64,000 bases of DNA from Chalciporus piperatus (taxonomy: Eukaryota; Basidiomycota; Agaricomycetes; Boletales; Boletaceae). Of this stretch, positions 1-11,311 are shown piece after piece. The stretch is from positions 92,362 to 156,361 of the forward strand of contig JBBPTG010000054.1 in assembly GCA_038093975.1 (NCBI GenBank), read 5' to 3'. Under the pieces are notes generated by a model that did not search any database, was not told the origin of the DNA, and was given only the letters and a program-made list of their open reading frames with translations. Within the stretch, counting starts at the first letter, position 1, and each line of letters begins with the position of its first letter. Made by a program: the position numbers and the translations under genes.

Positions 1-300
1 CTTCCACACCATATCGAGCAGCAACACACCGTGTTGCTGGTAGACTCGGTGATCAACAACGGGAACACGGCGATGCAGTTTATCCAGCGCGCAAGGGATC
101 TGCATGCCGGTGCTCGAATCGTGGTAGTGGCCGGTGTGGTTCAGTCCCAAGCCGTCACTGGGGACGGACCACTCGCGCGGGCACTTGTCCATGACGCTAA
201 TATCAACATCATAGCACTCCGCCTCTCGGACAATAAGTATACCGGCAGTGGCACCACGGACACGGGGAACCGTCTGTTCAATACCACGGTCATAGCTTGA
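1..300 (+). CDS. Uracil phosphoribosyltransferase-like protein, C-terminal part (5' truncated by window)
   Basis: The frame is open from base 1 to the TGA at 298-300 and encodes the C-terminal ~99 residues of a UPRTase-fold protein. Visible hallmarks are LLVDSVINNGNT (the PRPP-binding loop region of this fungal family), VVVAGVV, and the closing ALRLSDNKYTGSGTTDTGNRLFNTT, which is strongly conserved in fungal proteins annotated as uracil phosphoribosyltransferase and often fused to an uridine-kinase-like P-loop domain. The expected role is pyrimidine salvage (uracil + PRPP to UMP). The 5' part, including any kinase domain, is outside the window. The nearest downstream gene, the F-box gene ending at 589, is convergent. 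Confidence 0.75.
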   Translation, partial: LPHHIEQQHTVLLVDSVINNGNTAMQFIQRARDLHAGARIVVVAGVVQSQAVTGDGPLARALVHDANINIIALRLSDNKYTGSGTTDTGNRLFNTTVIA

Positions 301-588
301 ACTGTTTGGGAATTGGTGATTGGTGGATGCTCCATTTGTACGACACTACATCTATACATTTATTCTCGCTTCGCTTTTATCTCCTCAAGGGTAACATTTG
401 TACGGACTCATCGGATCCGGCAATGGTTGTACAGTACTGATAGCTAGCAACCCAGGAATCAGGAATCAGGATGAAAAGAACTCAACCGGACAGGAAAGGT
501 AGTGCAGTACAAACCAAAGACTACAGAAACATCATACATTTTGCTTACGGTCCAACGAAATTCAAAAGGCAAGAATGATACAAACCAG

Positions 589-2174
589 TTACACCACCTC
601 CGACTCGGAGTCGTGTCCACGCAGCCCGACAGCGACCAACTCTCCTGACCAATAAAAATAAACACCGTCGAGCTGGGGAAATATCGCACTCAGAATTTGA
701 GTGACCCGTCCACGGTCATCGACAGGAGAGTTCCCAAGGGTGAGGATTCCCATCAGGTCGTTACGAGCGTCACAGGGATTCTGGACATCAACCCAACCAG
801 AGTCCCTTGTATCGATGACGATCATCAGAACGCGGAGACGTGGGCAATTCCTCACGAGGGAAAAGAATCCTCGGAAGGTGGGCAAAATGACGGTGTCGCC
901 CGCCCTAGACGTTTTGATGATCTTGTTAACATCCAGCCATTCCAGAAGTGGCCACGAGGACGCAAGTTGGATGAGAGCGTCGTCATCGATGTGTGTCCAA
1001 GTGATACCGGAGAGCGAGACCCGGCGAAGATGGGTGAATGAAAACAATGGTTGCATCCAGTTCTCGCGACATTCGTGACGAGGACCATGTTCAGAATGCA
1101 GGACGATGACTTCGAGGGTGCGGTTACAGAAGTGAGCTGCGATCCAATTGCAGAGGTTACGTAGATCTGAATGGTCTTCGCTGACTGGTCTGTCCACACC
1201 GCAAACCAGTTCGCGTGGAGAGAGGTGGAAGGGATGCAACCATGTCTCCAATTGATTGACGTAGGATGAGGACAACACGAGTTTGGTCAATGCAGGGAAA
1301 GGTTTGGGAGGAAATCTAGCCTCCTGCAGGCGCGCTGGAACGACAGGCAATCTCATATCCAGGTGGAAGACGGCGAGAGATTGGAGTCGAGAGAGATGTT
1401 CGAATGTAGGGAGGTCAAGAGTCTGGAAACTGCCATGAACGAGATTCTTCCAATCCCGAATCGATTTGAAAAGACCGCCGAATAAGAGTGGGATGGAATC
1501 CTGACGAGGAGTGCAGCGGTAATCAGCTACATCGATGAATATATGTACGTCTGTTGCGTCCGGATATAACGTGCTCAGAGAGGATGTGAGCTCGACTGTG
1601 TTTTCGTGGCTCCATGGATTAGCCATCAAGTCGAACTGAACGTGCGTCACGGATGGTCCATTGACCCAGCGGAGTGTTTGAACGTCCATGATGGCACGTC
1701 CACCCCGTTGGTACATGTCACAATGCATTGCCTTCAACATTGGAAACATAGGAGATAGTGGCTCCGGGGGCGAGAGTGAGGTGAGGAGGAGGAGCCGGTC
1801 AGAGTCGATATTCAAGCTACCTATCCCTTGGGACTTGACTCGTAGTTCCACGTTGGTGATACAGGAAGTGTAGAGCCGCATGCGCGCCCAGTCCTCTGGA
1901 GACGGACGGTGGTGGACCTTCTACAAGGTTGAGACACCAAGTTGCGATCCGAGCGATTACTGCTTACAGTCTCGCGGCCCTCAGGTCCCTTCTTCCATGT
2001 TGACTCGGGAAGTAGGGCAACTAGAGCATCTAGCCAGGGGAGCATTTCCCAGAGGGCGTTGCGTGAAGAGTCCTCGAAGGCGCGACATGTCCGAATCGAA
2101 GACGCGAGTGTTTCCTGGGAACAAAAGGCGAATAGCCTTTCGCGGATTTCAGGAAGTTGCAATGCAGCGTGCAT
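589..2174 (-). CDS. F-box/LRR-like protein, paralog 1
   Basis: Two exons, 1968-2174 and 589-1920, joined across a 47-bp GTAAGC..TGTAG intron in phase 0, giving ~512 residues. The N-terminus (MHAALQLPEIRERLFAFCS, then TCRAFEDSSRNALWEMLPWL) is the degenerate F-box of a large Agaricomycete family. The junction restores the family segment SPEDWARMRLYTSC. The rest is irregular leucine-rich repeats with family blocks such as PLFSFTHLRRVSL, DDDALIQLASSWPLLEWLDV and SLVRNCPRLRVL. The likely role is an SCF ubiquitin-ligase substrate adaptor; the substrate is unknown. It has intact paralogs at 2449-4136 and 40187-41857 and decayed ones at 14306 and 24233. It is adjacent to paralog 2 in tandem on the same strand. 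Confidence 0.8.
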
Positions 2175-2448
2175 GCCTCAGACAGACGTTGCGGATTGAC
2201 ACCCACCGCCCCTGAGTTAAACTCTGAAATTTGAGGCTGTGCACTAATAGTAAGCAGCACAGCCTAGAGATGAGAGAGGAAGAAAGAAAGAACGAACGAA
2301 GGACTAGTTCCGGGTACCTAGGTACACCATACTAGTAGGTCGCTGTACCAAAACGCCTTTTCGCAAGAAGTAACAACATCCACATTCTCGAACTCAACCT
2401 GCATCAACGGAAATCTCACCACCATTCCAAGTCAGCACCCCCACATCT

Positions 2449-4136
2449 CTACCGTTGCCCTCTTCCTCGCCGCGCGGGGGTCATCTCAGCGGAATCGTTC
2501 CATTTCATCAAGTGGGAGTTGACCCTGTGCCACAACGAGATCCGCGCCGTTGGGATCTCACCTCTCCCCATCTTTCCTCCAAGATACGGCATCATAGATT
2601 CCCAATCTCCAAGGTCAACCTGCTTCAGTGATGGAAAGGTCGCCTTGATGATCAACGCGACTCGTTTGGCATACGTAATAGGGGAGTTCATGATGACCAG
2701 CTTCGACAATGTATCATTGGAGACACTGTCGGCCGTCTGACCAAGGTCGATCCATGCATTGTCGCTTGCGTCGATCATCATCGAAAGCTCCCGTAAACGA
2801 GGGCAATTCTTCACAAGAGAGAAGAGCCCTCGGAAAGTGGCCATAGGACGCGTGCTTTCGAGGTACGCCATGTTGCAGCGATGGAGGTCCAAGACTTCGA
2901 GTAGCGGCCACGAACATGCGATATCCCCGAGCTCGTCATCGTCCATGGAAAATAGCCACATCCCAGAAATGGTTATTTCGCGAAGGTTGGTGAATGCGAA
3001 CAGCGGCTGTATGGAATACGTATGGGGTTTCTTACTGCCATCGATGTAATCTCGTGGCGAGGACAGGCCGATTGTTTGTAGAGACGCGTGGTCAATCTGA
3101 GACACGATTGAAAGGAGGAGCTCGTGCGGTTCATCAAGCTCTTGGTCGACGCGACAGGTCAGGCTGGTAAGAGCGAGGTGGTAGTGTCTGATCCAGGATG
3201 AAAATCTGCTCGACGTGGATACATCAAGTAGGAGGTCGGTGAGGGAGGAAAAGCAAGAACCAGGATGTTCTTCAGCAAGTGTGTCTGCGAGCTTTGTCGC
3301 ATAATCTCTTCCTCCTCGCAGCTGGAGCGAGGTAAGGGACTTGAGCTGAGATAGATGTTTGTAGGCAGCGGGTCGAATACTCAGCGCTAAGAATGATGCG
3401 TGGACGAGATGGTTCCAATTGCAGATTGCCTTACTGACTCGAGGGAAGTTCATTAGGTGATCGGTATCGATTGTGACCTTGGTTACATTTGGGAAGAAGT
3501 CGCTGACGGAGTCCAAGAATGGTGCATCTGTGATAGGCCAAGTGTTTTTGTCCAAGACGAGCTCCAACTCGTTCACAGCTTGCCTATCCACCCAATCGAG
3601 GAACGAGATAATTGAGTTATTGCGCGTGAGGCTTTTCGGATTTCCGGAACGGATTGTCCTCAACTTTGGAAACATAGGAGCCAGAGCCTCCGGCAGCTTG
3701 AGAGCAGCTAGCACTTCCAATTCATGACCGTGAATGGTGTGGCTGGCTGCTCTCTGGGAGGGTTCTATTCTGAGGTCGATTACACACGAAGTGTAAAGTC
3801 GGATCCGCTGCCACTCGTTGTCGTTCAGACTGGCAGGCAGTTCTGGCAACCGAGTCGTGGTCTACATCAAGTCTGTCGAATGTGGATCGAACGAGCTGAT
3901 TCCATTGGATCACTTACACCGGAGTACCTTGCGCTGGCCTGCTTCAGGACTGAGTCGGGTAGTAAAAACATCAGGGGGTACAATGAATCCAGCCTCATCC
4001 ACAGTAGTCTTCGAGAACACTCTTCGAATATGTGACATGTGTGCAGGAGATGTACGAGTGTGCGTCGATCGATGAATGTACATATGAGATCGAAGACTTC
4101 AGGTAGTTGCAGAGCGTAGTGCATGGCTGGTGGCAA
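2449..4136 (-). CDS. F-box/LRR-like protein, paralog 2
   Basis: Exons 3918-4136 and 2449-3861 are joined across a 56-bp intron (GTAAGT..GATGTAG, phase 0), giving ~543 residues. The N-terminus MPPAMHYALQLPEVFDLIC, then TCHIFEECSRRLLWMRL, matches the F-box-like start of the neighbour at 589-2174. Exon 2 opens with LNDNEWQRIRLYTSCV, equivalent to the PEDWARMRLYTSC block there. LRR blocks include PLFAFTNLREITISG, DDDELGDIACSWPLLEVLDL and SLVKNCPRLRELSMMIDASDNAWIDL. M5 (MHYALQLP) aligns better with paralogs and may be the true start. The likely role is an SCF adaptor (inference from family). The short spacing from paralog 1 indicates a local tandem duplication. Confidence 0.8.
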
Positions 4137-4237
4137 GTGTGTTCACGAGGTTGTGATTAGTTCAGATTAGTCCTTACGTGATCAACACGATCTAAATCTG
4201 GGTATGCTCCTTTACTTTACCTTGCACATCGACAACG

Positions 4238-5908
4238 ATGTCCTCGCTCTATCGTTCCGCCATCAGCGCTCGGATAGCTAAATTGCCAGACTTGCCGCCA
4301 TCAGACGGCGACGACGATTACGATGGAACCGAAGAAATCGCAGATTCACTAGGCTCTCTGCCATCTCCAAGCAAAATGGGTCCACCCTCATCGTAAGCAC
4401 TGCTCACGCGACGACGCCTATCTCGTTTCTACTCAAATTGACGTCTTCGTTCAAGGATACCCACATCTCGCGCACCGAGAGCTCCAAAACCAGAGTTCGA
4501 ACCCATCCGTCCTGATGGGTACGGCCAGTATTTTTCGCAGGCACTCCAGATCGAACTTCCTACGCGCGGTATCGTCGTTCGCGCGTACCATACCGCGCTG
4601 CGCGGTGGTGGTGTCATTATCATGCACCACGGAGCTGGCTACTCTGCGTTGAGTTTTGCATGTGTTGCTAAAGAGCTGAGTGGGTTGATCGGGAAGGACG
4701 TGGGCATGCTTGCATTTGATGCACGGAGGCATGGTTGGCTTCTTGTTTCGCCTCTTTCATCCATGCAAATATTTTGACCTTGGATTTTTTCTCGTGTGGT
4801 AGGAAAAACGGTTCCGATGGAGGGTCAATCGGATGAGAATTTATCCATGGATGTTCTAGCAGATGATTTAGTTGCACTCGTACAGACAATGTTCAAGGAC
4901 GTTCAGACTGCGCCTGTGCTCATGGTGAGGATTTCGATGCGCATCAGATTCTCTACCGTTCGCTTACCTATAATCTTGACCGACAGCTCGTAGGGCATAG
5001 TATGGGTGGCTCCGTTGTTGTTCGGGCTTGCCCCAAGCTTCAAGAACTCAAGTATACCGTATCTGGAGTCGCCGTGCTCGATGTGGTTGAAGGTCAGAAT
5101 GGGAGCCTCGGACCTTTCTTCAAGTCTCATCACTCGATCTTTGTCCAGGCACCGCGATCGACGCACTACCACACATGCACGCACTGTTAGACACCCGTCC
5201 TGAAGGTTTCCACAGCGAAGAAGATGCTATTGAGTGGCAGTAAGTATCCTTGATCATCAAATTGCCTTTACCCTTCATCCTCCATATACTGATCGTCGCG
5301 CCAACCACACCCAGCGTAACCACTCGCGCAATCAACAACCCTGCCTCGGCGCGAATCTCGGTCCCCTCAATTCTTGTCCACCAAGACTCCACGCTCTCGC
5401 CTATCACAAGAGTGAACGGAGGGTTCGCGTTCAGATGGCGCACCCCGCTCAAGTCTACCGCCCCATACTGGCAATGTAAGTCAACTCTCGTTTCAACTCG
5501 CTCGAACGCGATCACTCAAAATAGGTCCATGGACGCTATAAAGCATGGTTCGCCTCACTATCATCTCTCTTCCTCGGTCTTCGCACAGGTCGACTACTCA
5601 TACTCGCGGGAAGAGAACGCCTGGATACGACCCTCGAGATCGGACACATGCAAGGCAAGTTCCAACTCAAGGTGATGAGCGGGCGAGGAGGCACTGTCGT
5701 CGGTCATCTCGTTCACGAGGTGAGTGTGTCTGTGTGTCAGAGTTTGATTCGCGTTCTCGTGGTAGCATAAGTGATCGTGATCGTGTGACTGATTGGGATG
5801 GCTCAGGACGATCCTGTGGAGCTTGCGGAACATTTGAAGGAGTTTTGGGAGCGAAACCAGAGGATCGAGGTCAGGGGGAAGGTGATCAAGCGGATTGGGG
5901 AAGCGTGA
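4238..5908 (+). CDS. PPE1: Protein phosphatase methylesterase 1 (PP2A-C demethylase)
   Basis: An alpha/beta-hydrolase that removes the C-terminal methyl ester of the PP2A catalytic subunit. Eight exons keep phase throughout: 4238-4392, 4456-4733, 4803-4924, 4987-5092, 5149-5239, 5315-5475, 5544-5719, 5807-5908, total ~396 residues, normal for the family. Diagnostic segments are MHHGAGYSALSFACVAKEL (oxyanion region), LAFDARRHGKT, the nucleophile elbow VGHSMGGSVV split by intron 3, EGTAIDALPHMHALLDTRPEGF, PYWQSWFASLSSLFL and the C-terminal VGHLVHEDDP with the catalytic His. For exon 7 the AG at 5542-5543 is needed; the nearer AG at 5523-5524 would break the frame. The start ATG at 4238 gives an acidic N-terminus ending in PSPSKMGPP, common in PPE1 orthologs. 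Confidence 0.93.
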
Positions 5909-6322
5909 TGGTGCTAAGTGCAAGTACGAGGAGTGTACGATATTAAGTTATGTAATCCAAGGCAGAAAAGATTTCTACAACATCATAGCGAAGAGAAATT
6001 ATCGCAATGTCCTTCATGGGTATAAGTCATACAGTGATCAGTCGTTTGCTAATAACACATGATTCTTTACAGATATAGGGCATAGGATTAGGAGGGAGGA
6101 TCAAGGTGCTGGGTTCGGAGGCACGCCATCTGGATTCAAGGGCACCACAACTGGATTCGGGGGTACAACGGCTGGGGCGAGTGCGGCAGCTAACATCAAT
6201 GGAAGCCACTTCGCCAGACTTACGGCCGCTGTTCTGGTCTTCACCGACTATCAGTAGTGATTAATCATGAAGGTATCACGACTAGTGATAATACGTACTA
6301 ATTCCGTTCGTCCTCGGATATT
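5909..6322. other. Intergenic, possible coding remnant
   Basis: No convincing gene. On the + strand around 6095-6256 one frame reads Gly/Thr/Ala-rich repeats (GGTPSGFKGTTTGFGGTTAG) followed by a short hydrophobic tail and a stop. That is reminiscent of the Ser/Thr/Gly-rich C-terminus of a GPI-anchored wall protein, but no upstream exon is visible. Confidence 0.3.
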
Positions 6323-8920
6323 CTAGTCCGAGCCTCCCTGTATCACGCATTGATAGAAGGTTGGGCCGTAATAATTGTGGGTGTAGGTCTCCCCGATAGC
6401 GGCGTTTTGTGCGATGCGGCGTCGCAACATGGCGGCAAAGTCAGCTACATTGTCCGCAGTGAGATAGGTATTCGCCGTGCCCGCCAAAGGGGGCGGGGAG
6501 ATGGGTGCACCGTCTTGAGCACTGGGGTGCCAAGCGCCTGAATAGGCAACAATATTGGTAAATTAGCCTCCACGATCTTCAGACGCACGACGGCCTTACG
6601 AGGAATAGGGTGTCCTGCAGTATATGAAAAACTTTGAGCACCCGGGGCCGAGCCACGATGAGGAACAGTATAATCGGCGTTGCTCAACGCGGGGGAGAAT
6701 ATTTGTACAACGTCCTCGCTCGAGTTGGCGTTAGTTTGGTCAACACCACCTGTGGCCACAATCGCTGCCATGGGGATGGTGATTCAGTCTCGGGGGAGCT
6801 TCGAATGAGTGACTATCTTACAACTGGTATAGCTCATGCGATTGGCACTGCTCGACGGAGTTGCATCGTCGGCCGTCAAGAGGTTGGTTGTCCCCGCGAG
6901 AACAGAGGCTTTATTACCGGCGCTGGATGCGGGTGGGACAGTAGGGGAGGATCTTGGTGCAGCGTTCTGAAGCCTCGAGCTGGCATTAGTTTGGTTAACA
7001 CCGCCTGTGGCCACAATCGCTGCCATGGGGATGGTGAATCAGTCTAGGGGAGCTTCCAATGAGTGACTATCTTACAACTGGCATGGCTCATGCGATTGGC
7101 ACTGTTCGACGAAGTTGCATCGTCGGCCGTCAAGAGGTTGGTTGTCACCGCGAGAAGAGAGGCTTTATTACCGGCGCTACTGGACGCAGGTGGGATAGTG
7201 GGGGAGGGTCTTGGTGTAGCGTTCTGAAACCTCGAGTTGGCATTAGTACCGCTTGTGGCCACAATTGCTGATGGTGAATCAGTCTCGGGGAGCTTCGAAT
7301 GAGTGGCTATCTTACAACTGGTATAGTTCATGCGATTGGCACTGTTCGGCGGGGTTGCATCGTCGGCCGTCAAGAGGTTGGTTGTCTTCGCGGGAAGAGA
7401 GGCTTTATTACCGGCGCTACTGGACGCAGGTGAGACAGTGGGGGAGGATCTTGGTGCAGCGTTCTGAAGCCTCGAGTTGGCATTAGTATGGTTAACACCG
7501 CCTGTGGCCACTGGCGCAATCGCTGCCATGGGGAAGGCGAGTCAGTCTCGGGGGAGCTTCGAATGAGTGACTATCTTACAACTGGCATGGCTCATGCGAT
7601 CGGCACTGTTCGACGGAATTGCATCATCGGCTGTCAAGAGGTTGATTTCCTCCGCAAGCAAAGAGACTTCCCGGACCCGGGCCTCCAGCAGAAGGGAAAT
7701 TGCTGCGACTTGCTCCTTTGCAGGGGGGTCTCCTGTTCACAAGTATTTAGGGATGGCCTATTCATATGCCAAACATCTTCCAATACTTACCTTTGACAGC
7801 ACCGGCGGCCATCACATTAGCGAAAGTTGACTTGGCGTGGTTTCAGTTTGCGATCCCCGGAAAATGGAGGTAAACATCACCTGTGTTATCTCGTAGAGCC
7901 TATACCCAGCGTCACAAAGTCTCTGCTTGTCGTGCCGTATTTTCTTTTTCTTGGAAAAGTTGAAAAAGGACGTTGCTTTTGACTCGGTTTCTAGTCGCCT
8001 CAGCACTGACAACAGGCTTCGCGAATACTCTTTATTAACAAGTCGGAGCAGAGGGCGAAGCTACTCACGCCTGGTATTGAGTTTTTATGTTCTTAAGGAG
8101 ACGCAGAAGAACATTCTTGTTTTCGGGTCTGAGATACTTTGATGCACCGCTGATCTCGAGCATTTGCTTCATCGTCAACTCGAGTAACAGAGCGCCATCG
8201 CCCAACGATCCCCCCTTTGTCAACCGAACAGACGAGGCACCTCCGAAAGTGGCGGTGACTTTGCAACTGCCTGCCGGCACGATCCCTGTAGGCACAAAGA
8301 CGGTCGGTTGATCTCTGGAAGGGGACGGGATTGAGGAGGGAGAGAAAGAGGGATTCTGGGTATGATTAGGACAACTCAAAATACGACAACATTACACCTA
8401 CCGCGAACACGGGCAATTCTCGGACAAGGCCATTGCGCTCATCCCGATCTTCACTTTTGAGTCCCTTGGACTTCCGAACAAGTCCCTGGACATCAGGCTT
8501 TGCCGGCTTTTGAACGAACTCGGTAGTGACTTTAGGTTGATCAGAGTGATTGACGGAAGAGGAGGAGATTTGCTCGGCGGTGATTCTGTCAGCATCAAGG
8601 CTTGCGCTTGAAACATGATCCTTGGCGGTGAAGAAGGTCTCGGTACTGGTGGCGCTGTTGGTTCTGGTGGCGCTGTTGGTGCTGTTGGCGGTGTTGGCGG
8701 TGTTACCGACACGGGCGCTACTGGGAGGAGGGGTGCCGGGGGGTTGCCTAGGCCCAGCTGCTGCGTGCCGTGGTTGCGAAGGTTGTGGCGGGCAGAACTT
8801 TCTGGAGTAACGGGCCGTATCCTGCGCGGATGGGGGAGCATGTTTCGCTCTTATGTGATGGTTGAACTTGTTCTGGTGCATGCGCTCGTCACAGTACCAG
8901 CAGGTGATTTCGGGAACCAT
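6323..8920 (-). CDS. Unrecognised modular protein: N-terminal C2H2-like finger, helical core, tandem repeated exons
   Basis: I do not recognise a named family. Eleven phase-consistent exons: 8402-8920, 8069-8355, 7881-7998, 7791-7830, 7580-7732, 7316-7522, 7076-7267, 6822-7019, 6642-6764, 6600-6614, 6323-6537; ~688 residues. The N-terminus has a finger-like CWYCDERMHQNKFNHHIRAKH. Then comes a Pro/Ala/Thr/Ser linker, a segment (VQGLVRKSKGLKSEDRDE..LVRELP) homologous to the kinase gene at 25394, and a helical core (GSLGDGALLLELT; TSFFNFSKKKKIRHDKQRL). Exons 5-10 are symmetric phase-1. Exons 6, 7 and 8 are close copies of one another (ATGGVN.TNANSRLQNAAPR...NLLTADDAT...SANRM) and exon 5 ends the same way. 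The C-terminus NYYGPTFYQCVI resembles the gene at 57996. M at 8950 is an alternative start. Confidence 0.65.
6765..7579 (-). repeat. Tandem array of exon-plus-intron units (~245-265 bp period)
   Basis: The unit boundary motif CTATCTTAC (the 5' splice site of the minus-strand intron) recurs at 6813, 7067, 7307 and 7571, always followed by closely similar sequence. Each unit is one phase-1 exon (207, 192, 198 bp) plus a 48-57 bp intron. Length differences are all multiples of three inside exons, so the reading frame is preserved. Confidence 0.85.
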
Positions 8921-9506
8921 CTTGCAAGAGGAAACCAAACGATACAGCACTTAGGGGTCGAGTAGATTCTGTAGTGGGAGGTATGCTTGGGGAAAGCTCA
9001 GTTATTGCGCTTCACTCGCCGGCAAAGTAGCAAGCTCAGAGTCGGGCTCACCTTGGTCCTGCAGATCCGCTGTGTTAAATTAGTTGGGGCAACGAATTTA
9101 CCCTCAAACGAGATAAAGGACAAGAGAGATGGGGTCGTATCAAACTCATCTGCGAAGCCAGTTATGAAGCCCCAGCTCAGCCTAAAGGAGGAAACTGGTT
9201 AACAACAAGGTTTCAAGATCTCAGGCGTAGACAATCATGAAACTGACAACCATGGCTTGTTGTCGTTCTTTTCAGCTAGGTTGCGGCGAAAGCCCCCACT
9301 GAGCCTCACTGAGCCCACTTGCCAAGTTAGACCGGATTGTTGTTGTTGTTATTGTTGTTGTTGTTCAAGCTGTTCAAGTTGTTGTTCTCCGAGTCAGGCT
9401 TTTCGCCTTACGGCCTTCTGGCACTTATGTAAACCCAAGACGTCGGGAAATAGCATAGCATGCATAGCCAGTAGGATACTTGTGATTACAAGGCAGAAGA
9501 ACTACA
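8921..9506. other. Intergenic with TTG microsatellite
   Basis: Between two minus-strand genes. It contains an imperfect (TTG)n tract at about 9338-9387, interrupted by TTA and TTCAAG units. No supported gene. Confidence 0.7.
9338..9387. repeat. Imperfect TTG microsatellite
   Basis: TTG repeats interrupted by TTA and TTCAAG units. Confidence 0.8.
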
Positions 9507-11311
9507 TTAGTGATACGACGCCGTGAGCTTGTCGTAGAATGCCGAGATCATTGGCTGCGCATGAGGCATAGTATTGTGGGACTTCAAGACCATCTTAAGG
9601 AATCCCGTCTTAACATCCTCTGTTTGGCAGTGCTCCAAAAGGGCACGAAGCTGGACATCTTGGACTTCTGGATATCTGCCAACAGACGTCATTGTGAGTA
9701 TTAGGCCCACGATATGAATGAAATGACTGACTTGGACGTGAATTCAGAGAACGCCTCTTCGATGACGTTCGTTTCGGTCAAGCTTTCCCGTATAGCCTCG
9801 AGGGCCTTGGCTTTGAGAGCGCCGCTGCCGAACTTGAGACAACACGTTTAACAAGTGTGCCTCACTGAATCCACGTAGCCAGCATACTTACTAGGTCAGC
9901 AAGTCGGTACATGGATTTCGGCGAGCAAACTGGCGGACCATCTTGCTGTTGTTCCGAATCCTGTTTCGGAACGCCGGGTTCGACTTGTGACTTCAGCTTG
10001 CCAAATTTGACGGAGCCTGTGTAACAATACCACAGGAAAGCGTGCCACCTGCGTTCCCATCAAGTACCGCCCCGTCTCGACTCTCAATCCGTACTCACGT
10101 TTTATGCGCTGCGAACTTGACCAGGACACCTCGTTCGGATTCTGGTGAGGTTGCTGGAGATGAGGGCGGCCGTGCCTCTGAAACTTTGATGACATCCGCA
10201 GGATTGTGATCGATCGAGTCCTCGCCAGTCGCTAGATGAGAAAATTTTGAGAGACCGCGAAGACGGGAGGTGTGATCACAGACCTTGAGCTGATTCGATG
10301 ACGACCACTGAACTACAGGATCTCTTCGTTTCGTCCCCTGAGGTATCGCCTGTCCAGAAGAGATTGTGTAACTGTATCCGCAGCGCGAGGAGATGAACTA
10401 TCCTCACCTTTCGAGTTATCACCACACTCGCTGGGCAGGGAAGGTGGGATGGAAGAGGTCACATCGTCATCTTCGTAATCGCTATCGAGGTCGTGATCAT
10501 ATTCGGCCGGAGATACAATCTCGCGGGGGGTGTTGTTGTACCCATCTGCGGCGGAGAAGGCACTTCTCCATTCCTCTTGGAGTTTGGCTTCAATCCTGTC
10601 AGCCAGATTTTAGGCGAGAATACCCCTCCGCATACCTGAGGAAATGTCGATCTGTTGTTCTATGACGGAGAGAAGCCCATAGGTTGGGATAGGCTTGTCG
10701 ACAAGCCCGGGAGTGTGACGGGTAGCAAAGGTAAAAAATGTCACATCGAAAGGCTTTCCAGTCGTGAGCGATCGACAAATGATGTCGTCATTTCTCGATT
10801 CTTTTGTCTGTGGTGGGGCTTGTGAACGACGGAGGTAATCTGAGGTGGCACGGAAGAGCCCGTCAACAAATGGACAATCTTTGATTGTCACCACGAGTCC
10901 GATGTTGCACACTTCTGAAGAGAGATAATCAGACTGCAACGGAATCTCCGCTGAGTGATTGTTGGCTAAGGCAGTTTTCAAAGTGCCAAGTAGTGTCGAA
11001 CCGGTTTCCGATATGCATCCCGAATCGTAACCAAGTCGAAGTTCGGCGGTCATGGATGTGCTCTCCCAGGGGATAGAGCTATCCTGACTATGAAAAGTCA
11101 AGATTGATGGCTTCCAACGAGCGGTAGAGCTGAGGAATGGTTGCTTGGTTTTGCGGCGGTTCAACGTTATGGAGAAGCTCCACCCAAGATTGAACAATGG
11201 GAGTTTCAGAACGACGGTCTCTTTGTCGGGAAGATTTTTCAGGGAAGGCATGCGAAAGGAGGACAAGATCGATGTCGACATCCACTGCTCCTTCAATTTT
11301 TTCGGTTCCAT
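9507..11311 (-). CDS. BTB/POZ domain protein
   Basis: A multi-exon gene. The N-terminal exon (from 11311, 233-residue open frame) carries a MATH-like beta-rich stretch (LPLFNLGWSFSITLNRR...). The BTB start follows in family-typical form, SLTTGKPFDVTFFTFATRHTPGLVDKPIPTYGLLS. Downstream exons keep phase: KLQEEWRSAFSAADGYNNTPREIVSP with an acidic DHDLDSDYEDDD run, then VLVKFAAHKT, YCYTGSVKFGKLKS, CSPKSMYRLADL, KFGSGALKAKALEAIRESLTE and the terminal exon RYPEVQDVQLRALLEHCQ ending at 9507. Agaricomycetes carry many such BTB genes. They probably act as homotypic or CUL3 adaptor proteins (family knowledge), but no partner can be named. The first intron seems to use the AG before CCAAACTCC so that frame is kept. 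Confidence 0.75.

Noticed and set aside
5525..5543. Frameshift in PPE1 before exon 7
   Set aside because: The first AG at 5523-5524 suggested a break, but the next AG at 5542-5543 restores PYWQSWFASLSS in frame.
6765..7579. CRISPR-like or minisatellite reading of the ~250-bp array
   Set aside because: Units are adjacent full-length copies with no short-repeat/spacer structure, and their edges coincide with splice sites; eukaryotic tandem exon duplication explains them.
7059..7796. Repeated plus-strand frames containing MSDYLTTGMAHAIG
   Set aside because: They repeat only because the minus-strand exon-intron units repeat. They start in the reverse complement of the splice donors, while the minus-strand model keeps phase over 11 exons.
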